Source of the DNA: Comamonadaceae bacterium | GTDB taxonomy: Bacteria > Pseudomonadota > Gammaproteobacteria > Burkholderiales > Burkholderiaceae_C | DNA length: 64,000 bases | Direction: 5' to 3' | Assembly (NCBI GenBank): GCA_947372865.1 | Contig: CANBVJ010000006.1 | Location: 24,644-88,643 of the forward strand | Shown: positions 1 through 9,782 of the stretch, piece by piece | Numbering within the stretch: the first letter of the stretch is position 1 | How the letters are laid out: each line of letters begins with the position of its first letter | Notes under the pieces: model-generated | What the model was told of the DNA's origin: nothing | Databases searched by the model: none | What the model saw: the letters and a program-made list of their open reading frames with translations, nothing else | Position numbers and translations under genes: made by a program

Positions 1-1
1 T

Positions 2-1333
2 TACGCCTCCGGCATCAATGGCTGGTCTTCCATGGAAGAGGGCGCGCCCGGTGAACAGTGGGGCCCCGATATGTCGGCCTTGTTCAACACCGTGCTGGCC
101 CATGTGCCATCGCAAAAAGGCGACCCTGCAGCGCCTTTGCAATTGCAAATTTCTGCACTCGACTTCTCCACTTTTGTGGGCCGTATCGGCGTGGGCCGCA
201 TCAGCCAGGGCACGATCAAGCCCATGATGGACGTGGTGGTGATGGAAGGCCCGGACGGCAAACCCATTAAGGGACGCGTCAACCAAGTGTTGACTTTCCA
301 GGGTCTGGAGCGCGTGCAAGCCACCGAAGCCGGTCCCGGCGAGATCGTGCTGATCAACGGTATTGCGGACATCGGTATCGGCGTCACTATCACTGACCCC
401 ACCAACCCCGCACCGCTGCCCATGCTGAAGGTGGACGAGCCCACGCTGACCATGAACTTTTGCGTCAACACCAGCCCGCTGGCTGGCCGCGAAGGCAAGT
501 ACGTCACCAGCCGCCAGATCTGGGACCGCCTGCAAAAAGAGCTGCAGCACAATGTGGCGCTGCGCGTCAAGGAAACCGACGAAGAAGGTATCTTTGAAGT
601 GATGGGCCGTGGCGAATTGCACCTGACCATCCTGCTGGAAAACATGCGCCGCGAAGGCTACGAGCTGGCAGTGTCGAAGCCCCGCGTGGTGTTCCGCGAT
701 GTGAACGGCGAAAAGCACGAACCTATCGAGTTGGTCACCGCCGACATTGAAGAGCAGCACCAAGGCGGCGTGATGCAAGCCCTGGGCGAGCGCAAGGGCG
801 AGCTGGTGAACATGGAGCCGGACGGCCGTGGACGCGTACGTTTGGAATACAGCATCCCAGCGCGTGGTCTGATTGGTTTTACCAACGAATTTTTGAACTT
901 GACCCGCGGCTCGGGCCTGATCTCCAATATCTTTGACAGCTACGAAGCGCACAAGGGTGACATCGGTGGCCGTAAAAACGGCGTGCTGATTTCCATGGAC
1001 GCCGGTGAAATTTTTACCTACGCCCTGGGCAAGCTCGACGACCGCGGCCGCATGTTCGTCAAGGCCAACGATCCGGTGTACGAAGGCATGATTGTGGGCA
1101 TCCACAGCCGTGACAACGACTTGGTGGTGAACGCCACGCGCACCAAGCAGCTGACCAACTTCCGCGTGTCCGGCAAGGAAGACGCGATCAAGATCACGCC
1201 ACCGATTGATTGCACGCTGGAATACGGTGTGGAATTCATTGAGGACGACGAGCTGGTGGAAATCACACCGAAGTCGATCCGCCTGCGCAAGCGCTTCCTG
1301 ACGGAAAGCGAACGCAAGCGCTCGGGTCGCTAA
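2..1333 (+). CDS. typA: Ribosome-associated GTPase TypA/BipA, 3' part
   Basis: The reading frame is open from base 2 and the true start lies before the window, so this is the C-terminal 443 residues of a protein normally about 607 residues long. The first residues (YASGINGWSS) correspond to the end of the GTPase domain. The nucleotide-binding motifs are therefore off the left edge. What is present is domain II, an EF-G domain III-like segment with GRGELHLTILLENMRREGYE near residue 200, a domain V-like segment with QHQGGVMQALGERKGEL, and the BipA-specific C-terminal domain ending in a basic tail. BipA binds the ribosome and helps 50S assembly and stress adaptation, especially in the cold. A strong terminator follows, so the gene ends its transcript. 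The identification is secure. Confidence 0.96.
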   Translation, partial: YASGINGWSSMEEGAPGEQWGPDMSALFNTVLAHVPSQKGDPAAPLQLQISALDFSTFVGRIGVGRISQGTIKPMMDVVVMEGPDGKPIKGRVNQVLTFQGLERVQATEAGPGEIVLINGIADIGIGVTITDPTNPAPLPMLKVDEPTLTMNFCVNTSPLAGREGKYVTSRQIWDRLQKELQHNVALRVKETDEEGIFEVMGRGELHLTILLENMRREGYELAVSKPRVVFRDVNGEKHEPIELVTADIEEQHQGGVMQALGERKGELVNMEPDGRGRVRLEYSIPARGLIGFTNEFLNLTRGSGLISNIFDSYEAHKGDIGGRKNGVLISMDAGEIFTYALGKLDDRGRMFVKANDPVYEGMIVGIHSRDNDLVVNATRTKQLTNFRVSGKEDAIKITPPIDCTLEYGVEFIEDDELVEITPKSIRLRKRFLTESERKRSGR

Positions 1334-1380
1334 AGCCTGGGCGGCTTGGGCCGTCTTGGCGCGACGCTTGTCGCACGCTG

Positions 1381-1405
1381 CAGCGCCCCTCGGGGCGCTG
1401 TTTTT
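1381..1405 (+). terminator. Rho-independent terminator of typA
   Basis: A 9-bp GC-rich stem (cagcgcccc / ggggcgctg) with a very short loop is followed by TTTTT. It sits about 50 bases after the typA stop and about 50 bases before the next start. Confidence 0.85.
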
Positions 1406-1457
1406 GTATGTGGCGGGGGCGGTTTGTGGCCGCCCCTCATGAAGATGGGCAAACACA

Positions 1458-2555
1458 ATGTCAGAATTTTTGATCACCGAAGTGCACGGCCAGGTTGGAT
1501 TTATCACCCTGAACCGCCCCAAGGCGCTTAACGCCTTGAACCTGGACATGGTGCGCGGGCTGACGGCCATGCTGCTGGCCTGGGAGCAAGACCCGGCGAT
1601 TGCGGCAGTCGCCATTCGCGGCACGAACAAGCTGGGCAATTTCGGCAGCTTTTGTGCCGGTGGTGACATCCGTTTCTTCCACCAAGCCGCCTTGGCCGGC
1701 AACCCGACGCTCGAAGATTTCTTTACCGAAGAATACGCGCTCAACCACCTTATTCACCATTACGCCAAACCCTACATCCCCTTTATGGACGGCATTGTGA
1801 TGGGCGGGGGCATGGGCATCAGCCAGGGCACGCGCTACCGCCTGGTAACCGAACACACCAAGATGGCCATGCCCGAGACGCATATTGGCCTGTTTCCAGA
1901 CGTGGGCGGGGGCTACTTCTTGAGCCGCTGCCCCGGCAGCACCGGCGAGTGGCTGGCCCTGACGGGCGCGGCGCTCAACGCGGCGGGCGCTATGGAGCTG
2001 GGCCTGGCGGACTACTGCCTGAATGCGGCAAGCTTGGAGGCCGCCTGGGCGGCACTGGGCGGTGTGGACTTCGGCAATGCGCAGGGCCTGAGCGCTTGGC
2101 TGGCTGAGTTCTCGGTGGCGCCCGCAGCGGCCAGCGGCGTGGAGCGCGAGGCGATTGACCGCATTTTCTCGCTAGCCACGGCGGCGGACATGGTCCACGC
2201 CCTGGAATCGGCGTCGGATGCCTGGAGCCAGCAAACGGCCGCCACCCTGCGCCACCGCTCGCCGCTGATGCTGCATGTGGTGCTGGAGCAGGTGCGCCGC
2301 GCCCGCAACATGGGCCTGGCCGACGATTTGCGCATGGAACGCGACATGGTGCGCCACTGCTTTCATACCGCGCACCTGGCACGCAGCGGCGTGGCCAGCG
2401 AAACGGTAGAAGGCATCCGCGCCCTGGCGGTGGACAAAGACCAGCAACCCCGCTGGAACCCGGCCCGCGTGGAGGATGTAACGACCGAGATGGTGGCGCC
2501 GTTTTTTGACAGCCCCTGGCCTGCGTCGGCCCATCCGCTGCGCCAACTGGCCTAA
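1458..2555 (+). CDS. Enoyl-CoA hydratase/isomerase family protein, probable 3-hydroxyisobutyryl-CoA hydrolase
   Basis: The 365-residue crotonase-fold protein opens with the family's N-terminal pattern (VGFITLNRPKALNALN). It carries the oxyanion-hole segments GGDIRFF (about residue 70) and GIVMGGGMG (about 112), followed by PETHIGLFPDVGGGYFLS. That last block and the overall length fit the 3-hydroxyisobutyryl-CoA hydrolase branch (valine catabolism; frees 3-hydroxyisobutyrate from CoA) better than short enoyl-CoA hydratases of about 260 residues. The start follows closely on the typA terminator. It stands alone, with no other valine-degradation gene nearby, so the exact substrate is inferred from family only. 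Confidence 0.85.
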   Translation: MSEFLITEVHGQVGFITLNRPKALNALNLDMVRGLTAMLLAWEQDPAIAAVAIRGTNKLGNFGSFCAGGDIRFFHQAALAGNPTLEDFFTEEYALNHLIHHYAKPYIPFMDGIVMGGGMGISQGTRYRLVTEHTKMAMPETHIGLFPDVGGGYFLSRCPGSTGEWLALTGAALNAAGAMELGLADYCLNAASLEAAWAALGGVDFGNAQGLSAWLAEFSVAPAAASGVEREAIDRIFSLATAADMVHALESASDAWSQQTAATLRHRSPLMLHVVLEQVRRARNMGLADDLRMERDMVRHCFHTAHLARSGVASETVEGIRALAVDKDQQPRWNPARVEDVTTEMVAPFFDSPWPASAHPLRQLA

Positions 2556-2577
2556 GGTCCGCGCAAAGCGGCCTTAG
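2552..2577. terminator. Hairpin between convergent genes
   Basis: ctaagg-t-ccgc / gcgg-ccttag forms a 10-bp stem with one bulge. It overlaps the stop codon of the upstream gene and lies between it and the convergent smpB. There is no T-tract, so it may act weakly or only stabilise the mRNA 3' end. Confidence 0.4.
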
Positions 2578-2608
2578 CGCCTCGCTAAGGGCGCCAGGCC
2601 AGCTCGCC

Positions 2609-3082
2609 CTAGCGGTGGTGGACTTTCATGGCGCGTTCGACTTCGCGCTTGCCTTCGCGGTCTTTGATAGTGTCGCGCTTGTCGTGTTCAGCCTTGCCCT
2701 TGGCCAGGGAGATTTCGCACTTGATCTTGCCGCCCTTCCAGTGCAGGTTGATGGGCACCAAGGTGTAGCCTTTTTGCTCGACCTTGCCGATCAGTCGCTC
2801 GATTTCGGCCTTGTGCATGAGCAGCTTTTTGGTCCGCACTTTGTCCGGGCTGATGTGGCTGGACGCGGTGTTGAGCGGGTTGATCTGCAGCCCAATCAAA
2901 AACAGCTCCTTGTTGCGCACCACCACGTAGCCGTCGGTGAGTTGCACCTTGCCTTCGCGCAGGGATTTGACCTCCCAGCCTTCGAGCACCAAACCAGCCT
3001 CAAAGCGCTCTTCAAAGAAGTAGTTGTACGCGGCCTTCTTGTTGTCGGCAATGCGGGACGCGGTATCGGGTTTTTTGGCCAT
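2609..3082 (-). CDS. smpB: SsrA-binding protein SmpB
   Basis: SmpB is the partner of tmRNA in trans-translation, which rescues stalled ribosomes. The 157-residue product starts [22 protein letters not shown] and has the diagnostic ... [21 protein letters not shown] ... block in its first half, with the basic C-terminal tail ([18 protein letters not shown]) that enters the ribosome A site. An in-frame ATG 60 bases further upstream is possible but adds 20 residues not seen in the family, so I chose the internal ATG. The gene is divergent from ratA with about 70 bases between starts, an arrangement also found in Escherichia coli. Length and sequence are normal. Confidence 0.96.
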   Translation of the reverse strand: MAKKPDTASRIADNKKAAYNYFFEERFEAGLVLEGWEVKSLREGKVQLTDGYVVVRNKELFLIGLQINPLNTASSHISPDKVRTKKLLMHKAEIERLIGKVEQKGYTLVPINLHWKGGKIKCEISLAKGKAEHDKRDTIKDREGKREVERAMKVHHR

Positions 3083-3150
3083 GAAGGGGAGGTGGGGGTG
3101 AAAGTGGGGATCGAAAGAGAGCGTGACTACAATCCCGCACACCCCATTCT

Positions 3151-3594
3151 ATGAAAACCGTCAACAAGTCCGTTCTGCTGTGGTACAGCCCCGAAGAAAT
3201 GTATGCGCTGGTGACGGACGTGGCGCAGTACCCGCAATTTTTGCCCTGGTGCGACCGCGCCTCTGTGCTCAGACAGGACGCCAGCGGCGTCATCGCTGAA
3301 ATTGGCATTGCGTTTGGCGGCATTCACCAGTCTTTCACTACCCGCAACACGCACACGGCGCCCAGCCAGGTTGACATGGCACTGGTCAAAGGGCCGTTCT
3401 CGCAACTGGAGGGGCAATGGACTTTTCTGCCGGTGGGTGACGGCTCGCAGCGCGCATGCAAGGTGAATTTGGCCTTGCGCTACGGGTTCGATAACGCCGT
3501 GTTGGGCCGCCTGGTGGGGCCGGTGTTTGACAAAATTGCCGCCACCTTGGTCGATGCCTTTGTCAAACGGGCGCAGCAGGTTTATGGTGAGTGA
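3151..3594 (+). CDS. ratA: RatA/COQ10-family SRPBCC protein
   Basis: This 147-residue START/SRPBCC-fold protein begins MKTVNKSVLLWYSPEEMYALVTD and continues with YPQFLPWCDRASV, the pattern of the RatA/Coq10 family. E. coli RatA was described as a toxin that blocks 70S association. Eukaryotic COQ10 and some bacterial homologues are thought to bind ubiquinone. Which role applies cannot be read from sequence. Its 3' end overlaps rnfH (the old ratB) by 11 bases, so the two are co-translated. smpB is divergent, keeping the widely conserved three-gene neighbourhood. The start codon is supported by being the first ATG of the conserved N-terminus. Confidence 0.92.
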   Translation: MKTVNKSVLLWYSPEEMYALVTDVAQYPQFLPWCDRASVLRQDASGVIAEIGIAFGGIHQSFTTRNTHTAPSQVDMALVKGPFSQLEGQWTFLPVGDGSQRACKVNLALRYGFDNAVLGRLVGPVFDKIAATLVDAFVKRAQQVYGE

Positions 3595-3943
3595 GCCCGC
3601 GGGCCCGGCGCAGATCGCCGTCACCGTGGTTTTTTCTGCTGCGCCGCGTGCCGTGCAAGAACTTGTGTTGCACGTCCCCTTTGGGTGCCCCGTGGAACAG
3701 GCTTTGGCGCTGGCTGCACCCCAATTGGGCATCAGCCCGCAACAGCGGCAAGCGCTGGACCTTGGGGTTTGGGGAAAGCGCGTGCCAGCGGCGCATATTT
3801 TGTGCAACGGCGACCGCCTGGAGCTGTACCGCCCGCTGACCGTGGACCCCAAAGTGGCGCGCCGTGAGCGTTTTGTGCGCCAGGGTGCCAAATCTGCGGG
3901 CCTGTTTGCCACGCGGCGGGCTGGCGGCAAGGCGGGGTATTGA
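3584..3943 (+). CDS. rnfH: RnfH family (UPF0125) ubiquitin-like protein
   Basis: The product (119 residues from the ATG at 3584) has the beta-grasp RnfH pattern: a hydrophobic strand IAVTVVFSAA, a VEQALALAAPQLGIS helix, LGVWGKRV, then the conserved DRLELYRPLTVDPKVARRER near residue 80. The family's role is poorly known. It was named for linkage to rnf electron-transport genes and was once proposed as a RatA antitoxin, which is weakly supported. The start overlaps the end of ratA. Alternative GTG codons lie 3 and 7 bases downstream. No rnf genes are in the window. Confidence 0.88.
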   Translation: MVSEPAGPAQIAVTVVFSAAPRAVQELVLHVPFGCPVEQALALAAPQLGISPQQRQALDLGVWGKRVPAAHILCNGDRLELYRPLTVDPKVARRERFVRQGAKSAGLFATRRAGGKAGY

Positions 3944-4064
3944 TCGGTTTGTCACACGTTTTTCACACTTCACCGCTGGTCCATACCGCTGATGGCGTCT
4001 ATTAGTAGTTTTGCTACTTCACCATGAAAAAGCATAAGCGCACAAGAGTTGGCGAAATTTGAAG

Positions 4065-4115
4065 GGTAAACCCGAAGCCCAAGGCGCAGGTTTACCAGAC
4101 GCGGGTGGCTAGAAT
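4065..4115 (+). promoter_or_regulatory. Candidate liv promoter with inverted GGTAAACC/GGTTTACC boxes
   Basis: The 301-base gap 3944-4244 before livH holds no gene. It has GGTAAACC at 4065-4072 and its reverse complement GGTTTACC at 4089-4096, followed by a -10-like TAGAAT at 4110-4115. The second box covers the place where a -35 element would be, which would suit a repressor or activator site. A weaker alternative promoter (TTGGGA at 4149, TATCAA at 4171) lies nearer the gene. This is inferred from sequence pattern alone. Confidence 0.4.
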
Positions 4116-4244
4116 CGTGCCGCACATCAATCGGCGGCCCCGAAACCCTTGGGACTGGCCGATTTTTTGCTATCAAAGGCGTGACGCCACCAGTGTTCGC
4201 GGCCACATCGGTTCAAACACAAGAACTTCGCTAAAAGGTTTTTC

Positions 4245-5174
4245 ATGGATATTTTTATACAGCAGGTCATCAATGGCCTGGTTCTCGGCAGCATGTATGC
4301 GCTTATTGCCTTGGGTTACACCATGGTGTACGGCATCATTAACCTGATCAATTTCGCGCACGGCGAGGTGATGATGGTCGGTGCCCTGACGAGTTGGACC
4401 ATCATCGGGCTGATGCAGGAATCCATGCCAGGCACGCCTGGCTTTGTGATTTTGCTCATTGCCCTGGTCATTTCCTGCGTGGTGGCCGCCACGCTCAACT
4501 TTGTGATTGAAAAAGTGGCCTACCGCCCCTTGCGCAACAGCCCCAAGCTCGCGCCCCTGATCACGGCCATTGGCATGTCCATCCTGCTGCAAACGCTGGC
4601 CATGATCATCTGGAAGCCCAACTACAAGTCCTACCCCACCTTGCTGCCGACCACGCCTTTCAATATTGGCGGCGCGGTGATCACGCCCACCCAGGTGATG
4701 ATTTTGGGAGTAACGGCGGTGTCCTTGGCCTTGCTTATGTGGCTGGTGAACTACACCAAACTCGGGCGCGCTATGCGTGCCACGGCTGAGAACCCGCGCG
4801 TGGCCGGCCTCATGGGCGTCAAGCCTGACATGGTGATTTCTGCCACTTTTGTGATTGGCGCCGTGCTGGCGGCCATTGCCGGCGTGATGTATGCGTCCAA
4901 TTACGGCACGGCCCAACACGCCATGGGCTTTTTGCCTGGTCTGAAGGCCTTTACTGCCGCTGTTTTTGGCGGCATTGGCAATCTGGCTGGCGCGGTGGTG
5001 GGCGCGATTTTGCTCGGGTTGATCGAGTCGATTGGCGCGGGCTACATCGGCGAACTTACCGGTGGTGTGCTGGGCAGCCATTACTCGGACATTTTTGCCT
5101 TCATCGTCCTGATCATTGTGTTGACCCTGCGTCCTTCGGGCTTGCTGGGCGAGCGCGTGGCCGACCGGGCTTAA
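4245..5174 (+). CDS. livH: Branched-chain amino acid type ABC transporter permease LivH
   Basis: This integral membrane permease of the HAAT family (309 residues) begins MDIFIQQVINGLVLGSMYALIALGYTMVYGIINLINFAHGE, the LivH signature. The TKLGRAMRATAENPRVAGLMGV loop after residue 170 is the ATPase-contact (EAA-like) segment. It pairs with LivM to form the inner-membrane channel for leucine/isoleucine/valine or, in many Burkholderiales paralogues, other amides, urea or aromatic acids. It is the first gene of livHMGF with gaps of 9-15 bases. No livK binding protein precedes it, so substrate cannot be assigned. Confidence 0.94.
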   Translation: MDIFIQQVINGLVLGSMYALIALGYTMVYGIINLINFAHGEVMMVGALTSWTIIGLMQESMPGTPGFVILLIALVISCVVAATLNFVIEKVAYRPLRNSPKLAPLITAIGMSILLQTLAMIIWKPNYKSYPTLLPTTPFNIGGAVITPTQVMILGVTAVSLALLMWLVNYTKLGRAMRATAENPRVAGLMGVKPDMVISATFVIGAVLAAIAGVMYASNYGTAQHAMGFLPGLKAFTAAVFGGIGNLAGAVVGAILLGLIESIGAGYIGELTGGVLGSHYSDIFAFIVLIIVLTLRPSGLLGERVADRA

Positions 5175-5183
5175 GGAGCAAGC

Positions 5184-6272
<1,089 letters not shown>

Positions 6273-6283
6273 TTGGAGCGAGC

Positions 6284-7078
6284 ATGACAAATACCAACAA
6301 AACAGTGAAAAAAGACACCGTTCTCAACGTCTCTGGCGTGTCCAAGCGCTTTGGCGGCCTGCAGGCCTTGAGCGATGTGGGCATCAAAATCGAGCGCGGC
6401 CAGGTCTATGGCCTGATCGGCCCCAACGGCGCGGGCAAAACCACATTCTTCAACGTGCTCACCGGCTTGTACACGCCCGATAGCGGCAGCTTTGAGCTGG
6501 CCGGCAAAACCTACCAGCCCACCGCCGTACACACGGTGGCCAAGGCCGGTATTGCACGCACCTTCCAGAACATTCGCCTGTTCGCCGAGATGACGGCGCT
6601 GGAAAACGTGATGGTCGGCCGCCACATCCGCACCCATTCGGGCCTGTGGGGCGCCATGTTCCGCACCGCCAGTTTCAAGGCTGAAGAGGCTGCCATCACC
6701 CAGCGCGCGCACGAGTTGCTGGACTATGTGGGCATTGGTAAATTTGCCGACTACAAGGCGCGCACCCTGAGCTACGGCGACCAGCGCCGCCTGGAAATCG
6801 CCCGCGCTCTGGCCACCGACCCGCAGCTCATTGCGCTGGACGAGCCCGCTGCAGGCATGAACGCCACCGAAAAAGTGATGCTGCGTGAGCTGATTGACCG
6901 CATTCGCAACGACAACCGCACCATTTTGCTGATTGAGCATGACGTCAAGCTCGTCATGGGCCTGTGCGACCGCGTGACGGTGCTCGACTACGGCAAGCAA
7001 ATTGCCGAAGGCACACCGGCCGAAGTTCAAAAGAACGAAAAAGTCATCGAAGCCTATTTGGGCACCAGCGGCCACTAA
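6284..7078 (+). CDS. livG: Branched-chain amino acid type ABC transporter ATPase LivG
   Basis: The 264-residue ATPase shows Walker A GPNGAGKTT at residues 46-54, a Q-loop at TFQNIRLF, signature LSYGDQRRLEIARAL and Walker B LIALDEP, then the H-loop in LLIEHDVKLVMGLCDRV. LSYGDQ instead of LSGGQ is usual for LivG. The C-terminus ends in VIEAYLGTSGH, the LivG tail. It pairs with LivF as a heterodimer driving LivHM. It follows livM by 11 bases and precedes livF by 15. Confidence 0.95.
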   Translation: MTNTNKTVKKDTVLNVSGVSKRFGGLQALSDVGIKIERGQVYGLIGPNGAGKTTFFNVLTGLYTPDSGSFELAGKTYQPTAVHTVAKAGIARTFQNIRLFAEMTALENVMVGRHIRTHSGLWGAMFRTASFKAEEAAITQRAHELLDYVGIGKFADYKARTLSYGDQRRLEIARALATDPQLIALDEPAAGMNATEKVMLRELIDRIRNDNRTILLIEHDVKLVMGLCDRVTVLDYGKQIAEGTPAEVQKNEKVIEAYLGTSGH

Positions 7079-7093
7079 TTTCCAGGACAGTAC

Positions 7094-7813
7094 ATGACCA
7101 GCAAAACTTTACTCAAAGTCAGCAACCTCAAGGTGTCCTATGGCGGCATTCAGGCTGTCAAGGGCGTCGATTTTGAGGTGCACGAGGGCGAACTCGTCTC
7201 CTTGATCGGCTCCAACGGTGCGGGCAAAACCACCACCATGAAGGCCATTACCGGCACCTTGCCGATCAACGCAGGGGACATTGAATACCTGGGACGCAGC
7301 ATCCGGGGCCAGGGCCCGTGGGATCTGGTCAAGCAGGGCTTGGCCATGGTGCCCGAAGGCCGGGGCGTGTTCACCCGCATGACCATCATCGAGAACCTGC
7401 AGATGGGCGCCTACATCCGCGACGACAAGGACGGCATTGAAGCTGACATCGACAAGATGTTTGCCACCTTTCCGCGCCTTAAAGAACGCCGCGACCAGTT
7501 GGCTGGCACCATGTCCGGCGGCGAGCAGCAAATGCTGGCCATGGGCCGGGCGCTGATGAGCCGCCCCAAAGTGCTGCTGATGGACGAGCCTTCCATGGGC
7601 TTGTCGCCCATCATGGTAGACAAGATCTTTGAGGTGGTGCAAGACGTGTTCGCCCAAGGCGTCACTATTTTGCTGGTGGAGCAAAATGCCAGCCGCGCGC
7701 TGTCGATTGCCAACCGGGGCTATGTGATGGAGTCGGGCATCATCACCATGACGGGTGAGGCTAAGCAAATGCTCAACGACCCCAAGGTGCGCGCCGCGTA
7801 CCTGGGCGAGTAG
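7094..7813 (+). CDS. livF: Branched-chain amino acid type ABC transporter ATPase LivF
   Basis: The second ATPase of the transporter (239 residues) has Walker A GSNGAGKTT at residues 39-47, signature MSGGEQQMLAMGRAL, Walker B VLLMDEPSMGLSP, and VPEGRGVFTRMTIIENLQMGAY, a stretch diagnostic of LivF. It ends with VRAAYLGE, the typical LivF terminus. It closes the livHMGF set. The DMT transporter gene that follows begins 11 bases later and may be on the same mRNA. Confidence 0.95.
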   Translation: MTSKTLLKVSNLKVSYGGIQAVKGVDFEVHEGELVSLIGSNGAGKTTTMKAITGTLPINAGDIEYLGRSIRGQGPWDLVKQGLAMVPEGRGVFTRMTIIENLQMGAYIRDDKDGIEADIDKMFATFPRLKERRDQLAGTMSGGEQQMLAMGRALMSRPKVLLMDEPSMGLSPIMVDKIFEVVQDVFAQGVTILLVEQNASRALSIANRGYVMESGIITMTGEAKQMLNDPKVRAAYLGE

Positions 7814-7824
7814 CCGATAAGCCT

Positions 7825-8700
7825 TTGCGCCTCGCTGTGTCGCGCCTGGACCGCTACGTCCTGGCGCTGCTGTTGGCGACGCTGGTGTGGGGCGTCACCT
7901 TCCCGATCCTGAAAATTGCCACCACGCGCTTGACCGGGGTCGAAATTTCGGCCCTGCGTTTTCTGATTGCCGCTGTTTGCATGCTGCCTTTTGTGCTGCG
8001 GGTGCCACGCCATACCTGGCGTGACGGCTTGGTTTTGGGCTGTTTGGTGCTGGTGTCTTATGTGGGTCAGGCCTTTGGGCTCGAATTCATATCCTCCAAC
8101 CGCAGTGCATTTTTGACCAGCCTGAACGTGCTGATGGTGCCGCTGCTGGCCTGGGGCTTGGGCGCGCGACCGGGCTGGGTCGTGTTGCTGGCCGCAGTGC
8201 TCGCCTGCCTGGGCATTGGCTTAATGTCCTTTGACGGCGGCGCCCACCTGCTGGCCGACAGCACCACGGTGCTGGGCGCGCTGGCCTACGCGGCTTATGT
8301 GCTGCTTTTATCCCGCCGGGCCAAGTCGCACGTGCCCCACCAATTGGCCACGGCACAAATGTTTTGCATGGCTTTGCTGGGCGGCGTGTGGATGCTGGCG
8401 GACAGTGGTCTGGGCGCCGTGCAAACCTTGCCCCAGCGGCTTGATGCGCAGATCGTGGGCGGCCTGCTGTACCTTGGGGTGGTGGCCTCCGCCGGCATGT
8501 TTTTCTTGCAAGCCGTGGCCCAGCGTCACGTCAGTGCAGAAAAGGCGGCGGTGATTTACGCCATGGAGCCGGTGTTTGCCGCGCTGTTTGGCTGGCTTTG
8601 GCTTTCCGAAATGCTTACGGTTCGCGCGGTTATTGGCGCGCTGATCGTGGTGTTTGCGGTGGTGCTCAGCGAGATAAAGCCGGCCCCAAAGCCCGCCTGA
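7825..8700 (+). CDS. EamA/DMT family transporter
   Basis: A ten-helix drug/metabolite transporter of 291 residues with two EamA repeats: LATLVWGVTFPILKIA at the first helix and the second repeat ending in VFAALFGWLWLSEMLTVRAVIGALIVVFAVVLSE, the E-containing EamA motif. Such proteins export amino acids or other small metabolites. The substrate is unknown. I chose the TTG at 7825; a GTG four codons later is an alternative and no ATG is suitable. The 11-base gap after livF suggests co-transcription and a link to amino acid traffic. Confidence 0.85.
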   Translation: MRLAVSRLDRYVLALLLATLVWGVTFPILKIATTRLTGVEISALRFLIAAVCMLPFVLRVPRHTWRDGLVLGCLVLVSYVGQAFGLEFISSNRSAFLTSLNVLMVPLLAWGLGARPGWVVLLAAVLACLGIGLMSFDGGAHLLADSTTVLGALAYAAYVLLLSRRAKSHVPHQLATAQMFCMALLGGVWMLADSGLGAVQTLPQRLDAQIVGGLLYLGVVASAGMFFLQAVAQRHVSAEKAAVIYAMEPVFAALFGWLWLSEMLTVRAVIGALIVVFAVVLSEIKPAPKPA

Positions 8701-8711
8701 GGTGGTTTGGA

Positions 8712-9752
8712 TCAAGCCGCCTTGTCTGCCGCCGAGGTAAAGGAATCGGCAAAAAACGCATCCGCCGGCATCCCCGCCTGTGCGCTAAACGCACTGCGGG
8801 CCGACTCCACTACGATGGGCGCGCCACAGGCGTAGACCTGGTGGTTTGATAGATCAGGAAAATCTTGCAACACCGCCAAATGCACAAAGCCAGTGCGGCC
8901 CGTCCACTGGTCTTCGGGCAAGGCGTCGGACACCACTGGCACGTAGTGCAAATGCGGCATCTGCGCCAACTGCGCCTGCACCCAGTCGTCCATGTACAGG
9001 TCGCCGGGGCGCCGACCGCCCCAATACAGCGTGGTGGGACGGGTAATGCCACAGTGCTGCATGTGCTCGAGCAAGGCCTTGAGCGGCGCAAAACCAGTGC
9101 CCGAGGCCAAAAAGACCATGGGCTTTTCGGAGTCTTCGCGCAGGAAGAAGGAGCCAAACGGGCCTTCGATGCGCAAAATGTCTTTTTCCTTCATCGAACC
9201 GAATACCAGATCGGTAAAGCGACCACCCGGCATGTGGCGGATGTGCAGCTCCAGCCCCGGCCCGATGTGCGGCGCGTTGGCCATGGAGTAACTGCGCCGC
9301 GCGCCGTCGCGCAAGATGAACTCGATGTATTGGCCAGCGCGAAACGTGAACGCGTCATTGGCGGGCAGTTGAAGTTGCATCACCACCACGTCGGCTGACT
9401 TCTTGACCAGGCTGCTGACGCGCGTGGGCATTTTTTTGATAGGCAGGGCGCCCGCGGGCGTGACCTGGCGCGATTCGAGCACGATGTCGCTTTGCGCTGT
9501 GGCGCAGCAGGTGAGCACAAAATGGGCAGCTTCGTCTTCGACGCTCAGGGCTTTGCGCTGGAAGTTGGCGTGCACCACTTGGCCTGAGACCATTTTGCAT
9601 TTGCACGAGCCGCAGGCGCCGTCCTTGCAGCCGTAGGGCAGGCCCACGCCTTGGCGAATACCTGCGGCAAGAATTGTTTCGTCGGCGTTGGCAGAAAAAG
9701 TGGTGCCACTGGGTTCCACCGTCACGGTGAAGGTCGAAGCGCTTGGGGTCAT
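8712..9752 (-). CDS. 2Fe-2S flavodoxin-reductase type protein (CDP-6-deoxy-delta-3,4-glucoseen reductase-like)
   Basis: The 346-residue protein joins an N-terminal plant-type 2Fe-2S ferredoxin domain to an FAD/NAD reductase domain. The iron ligands are visible as C42, C47, C50 and C82 (pattern GCKDGACGSCKCK and TCCA). The FAD motif RSYSMANAP follows near residue 150 and the NAD-binding GTGFAPLKALLEH near 220. Burkholderiales copies are usually annotated as CDP-6-deoxy-delta-3,4-glucoseen reductase, but no deoxysugar genes are near. It may instead deliver electrons to an unlinked oxygenase or to ubiquinone biosynthesis hydroxylases. It runs toward the DMT gene and is divergent from the SDR gene with only 30 bases between starts. 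Confidence 0.85.
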   Translation of the reverse strand: MTPSASTFTVTVEPSGTTFSANADETILAAGIRQGVGLPYGCKDGACGSCKCKMVSGQVVHANFQRKALSVEDEAAHFVLTCCATAQSDIVLESRQVTPAGALPIKKMPTRVSSLVKKSADVVVMQLQLPANDAFTFRAGQYIEFILRDGARRSYSMANAPHIGPGLELHIRHMPGGRFTDLVFGSMKEKDILRIEGPFGSFFLREDSEKPMVFLASGTGFAPLKALLEHMQHCGITRPTTLYWGGRRPGDLYMDDWVQAQLAQMPHLHYVPVVSDALPEDQWTGRTGFVHLAVLQDFPDLSNHQVYACGAPIVVESARSAFSAQAGMPADAFFADSFTSAADKAA

Positions 9753-9782
9753 CTTTTTAGTTATCCTTGAAACCGTACAACA

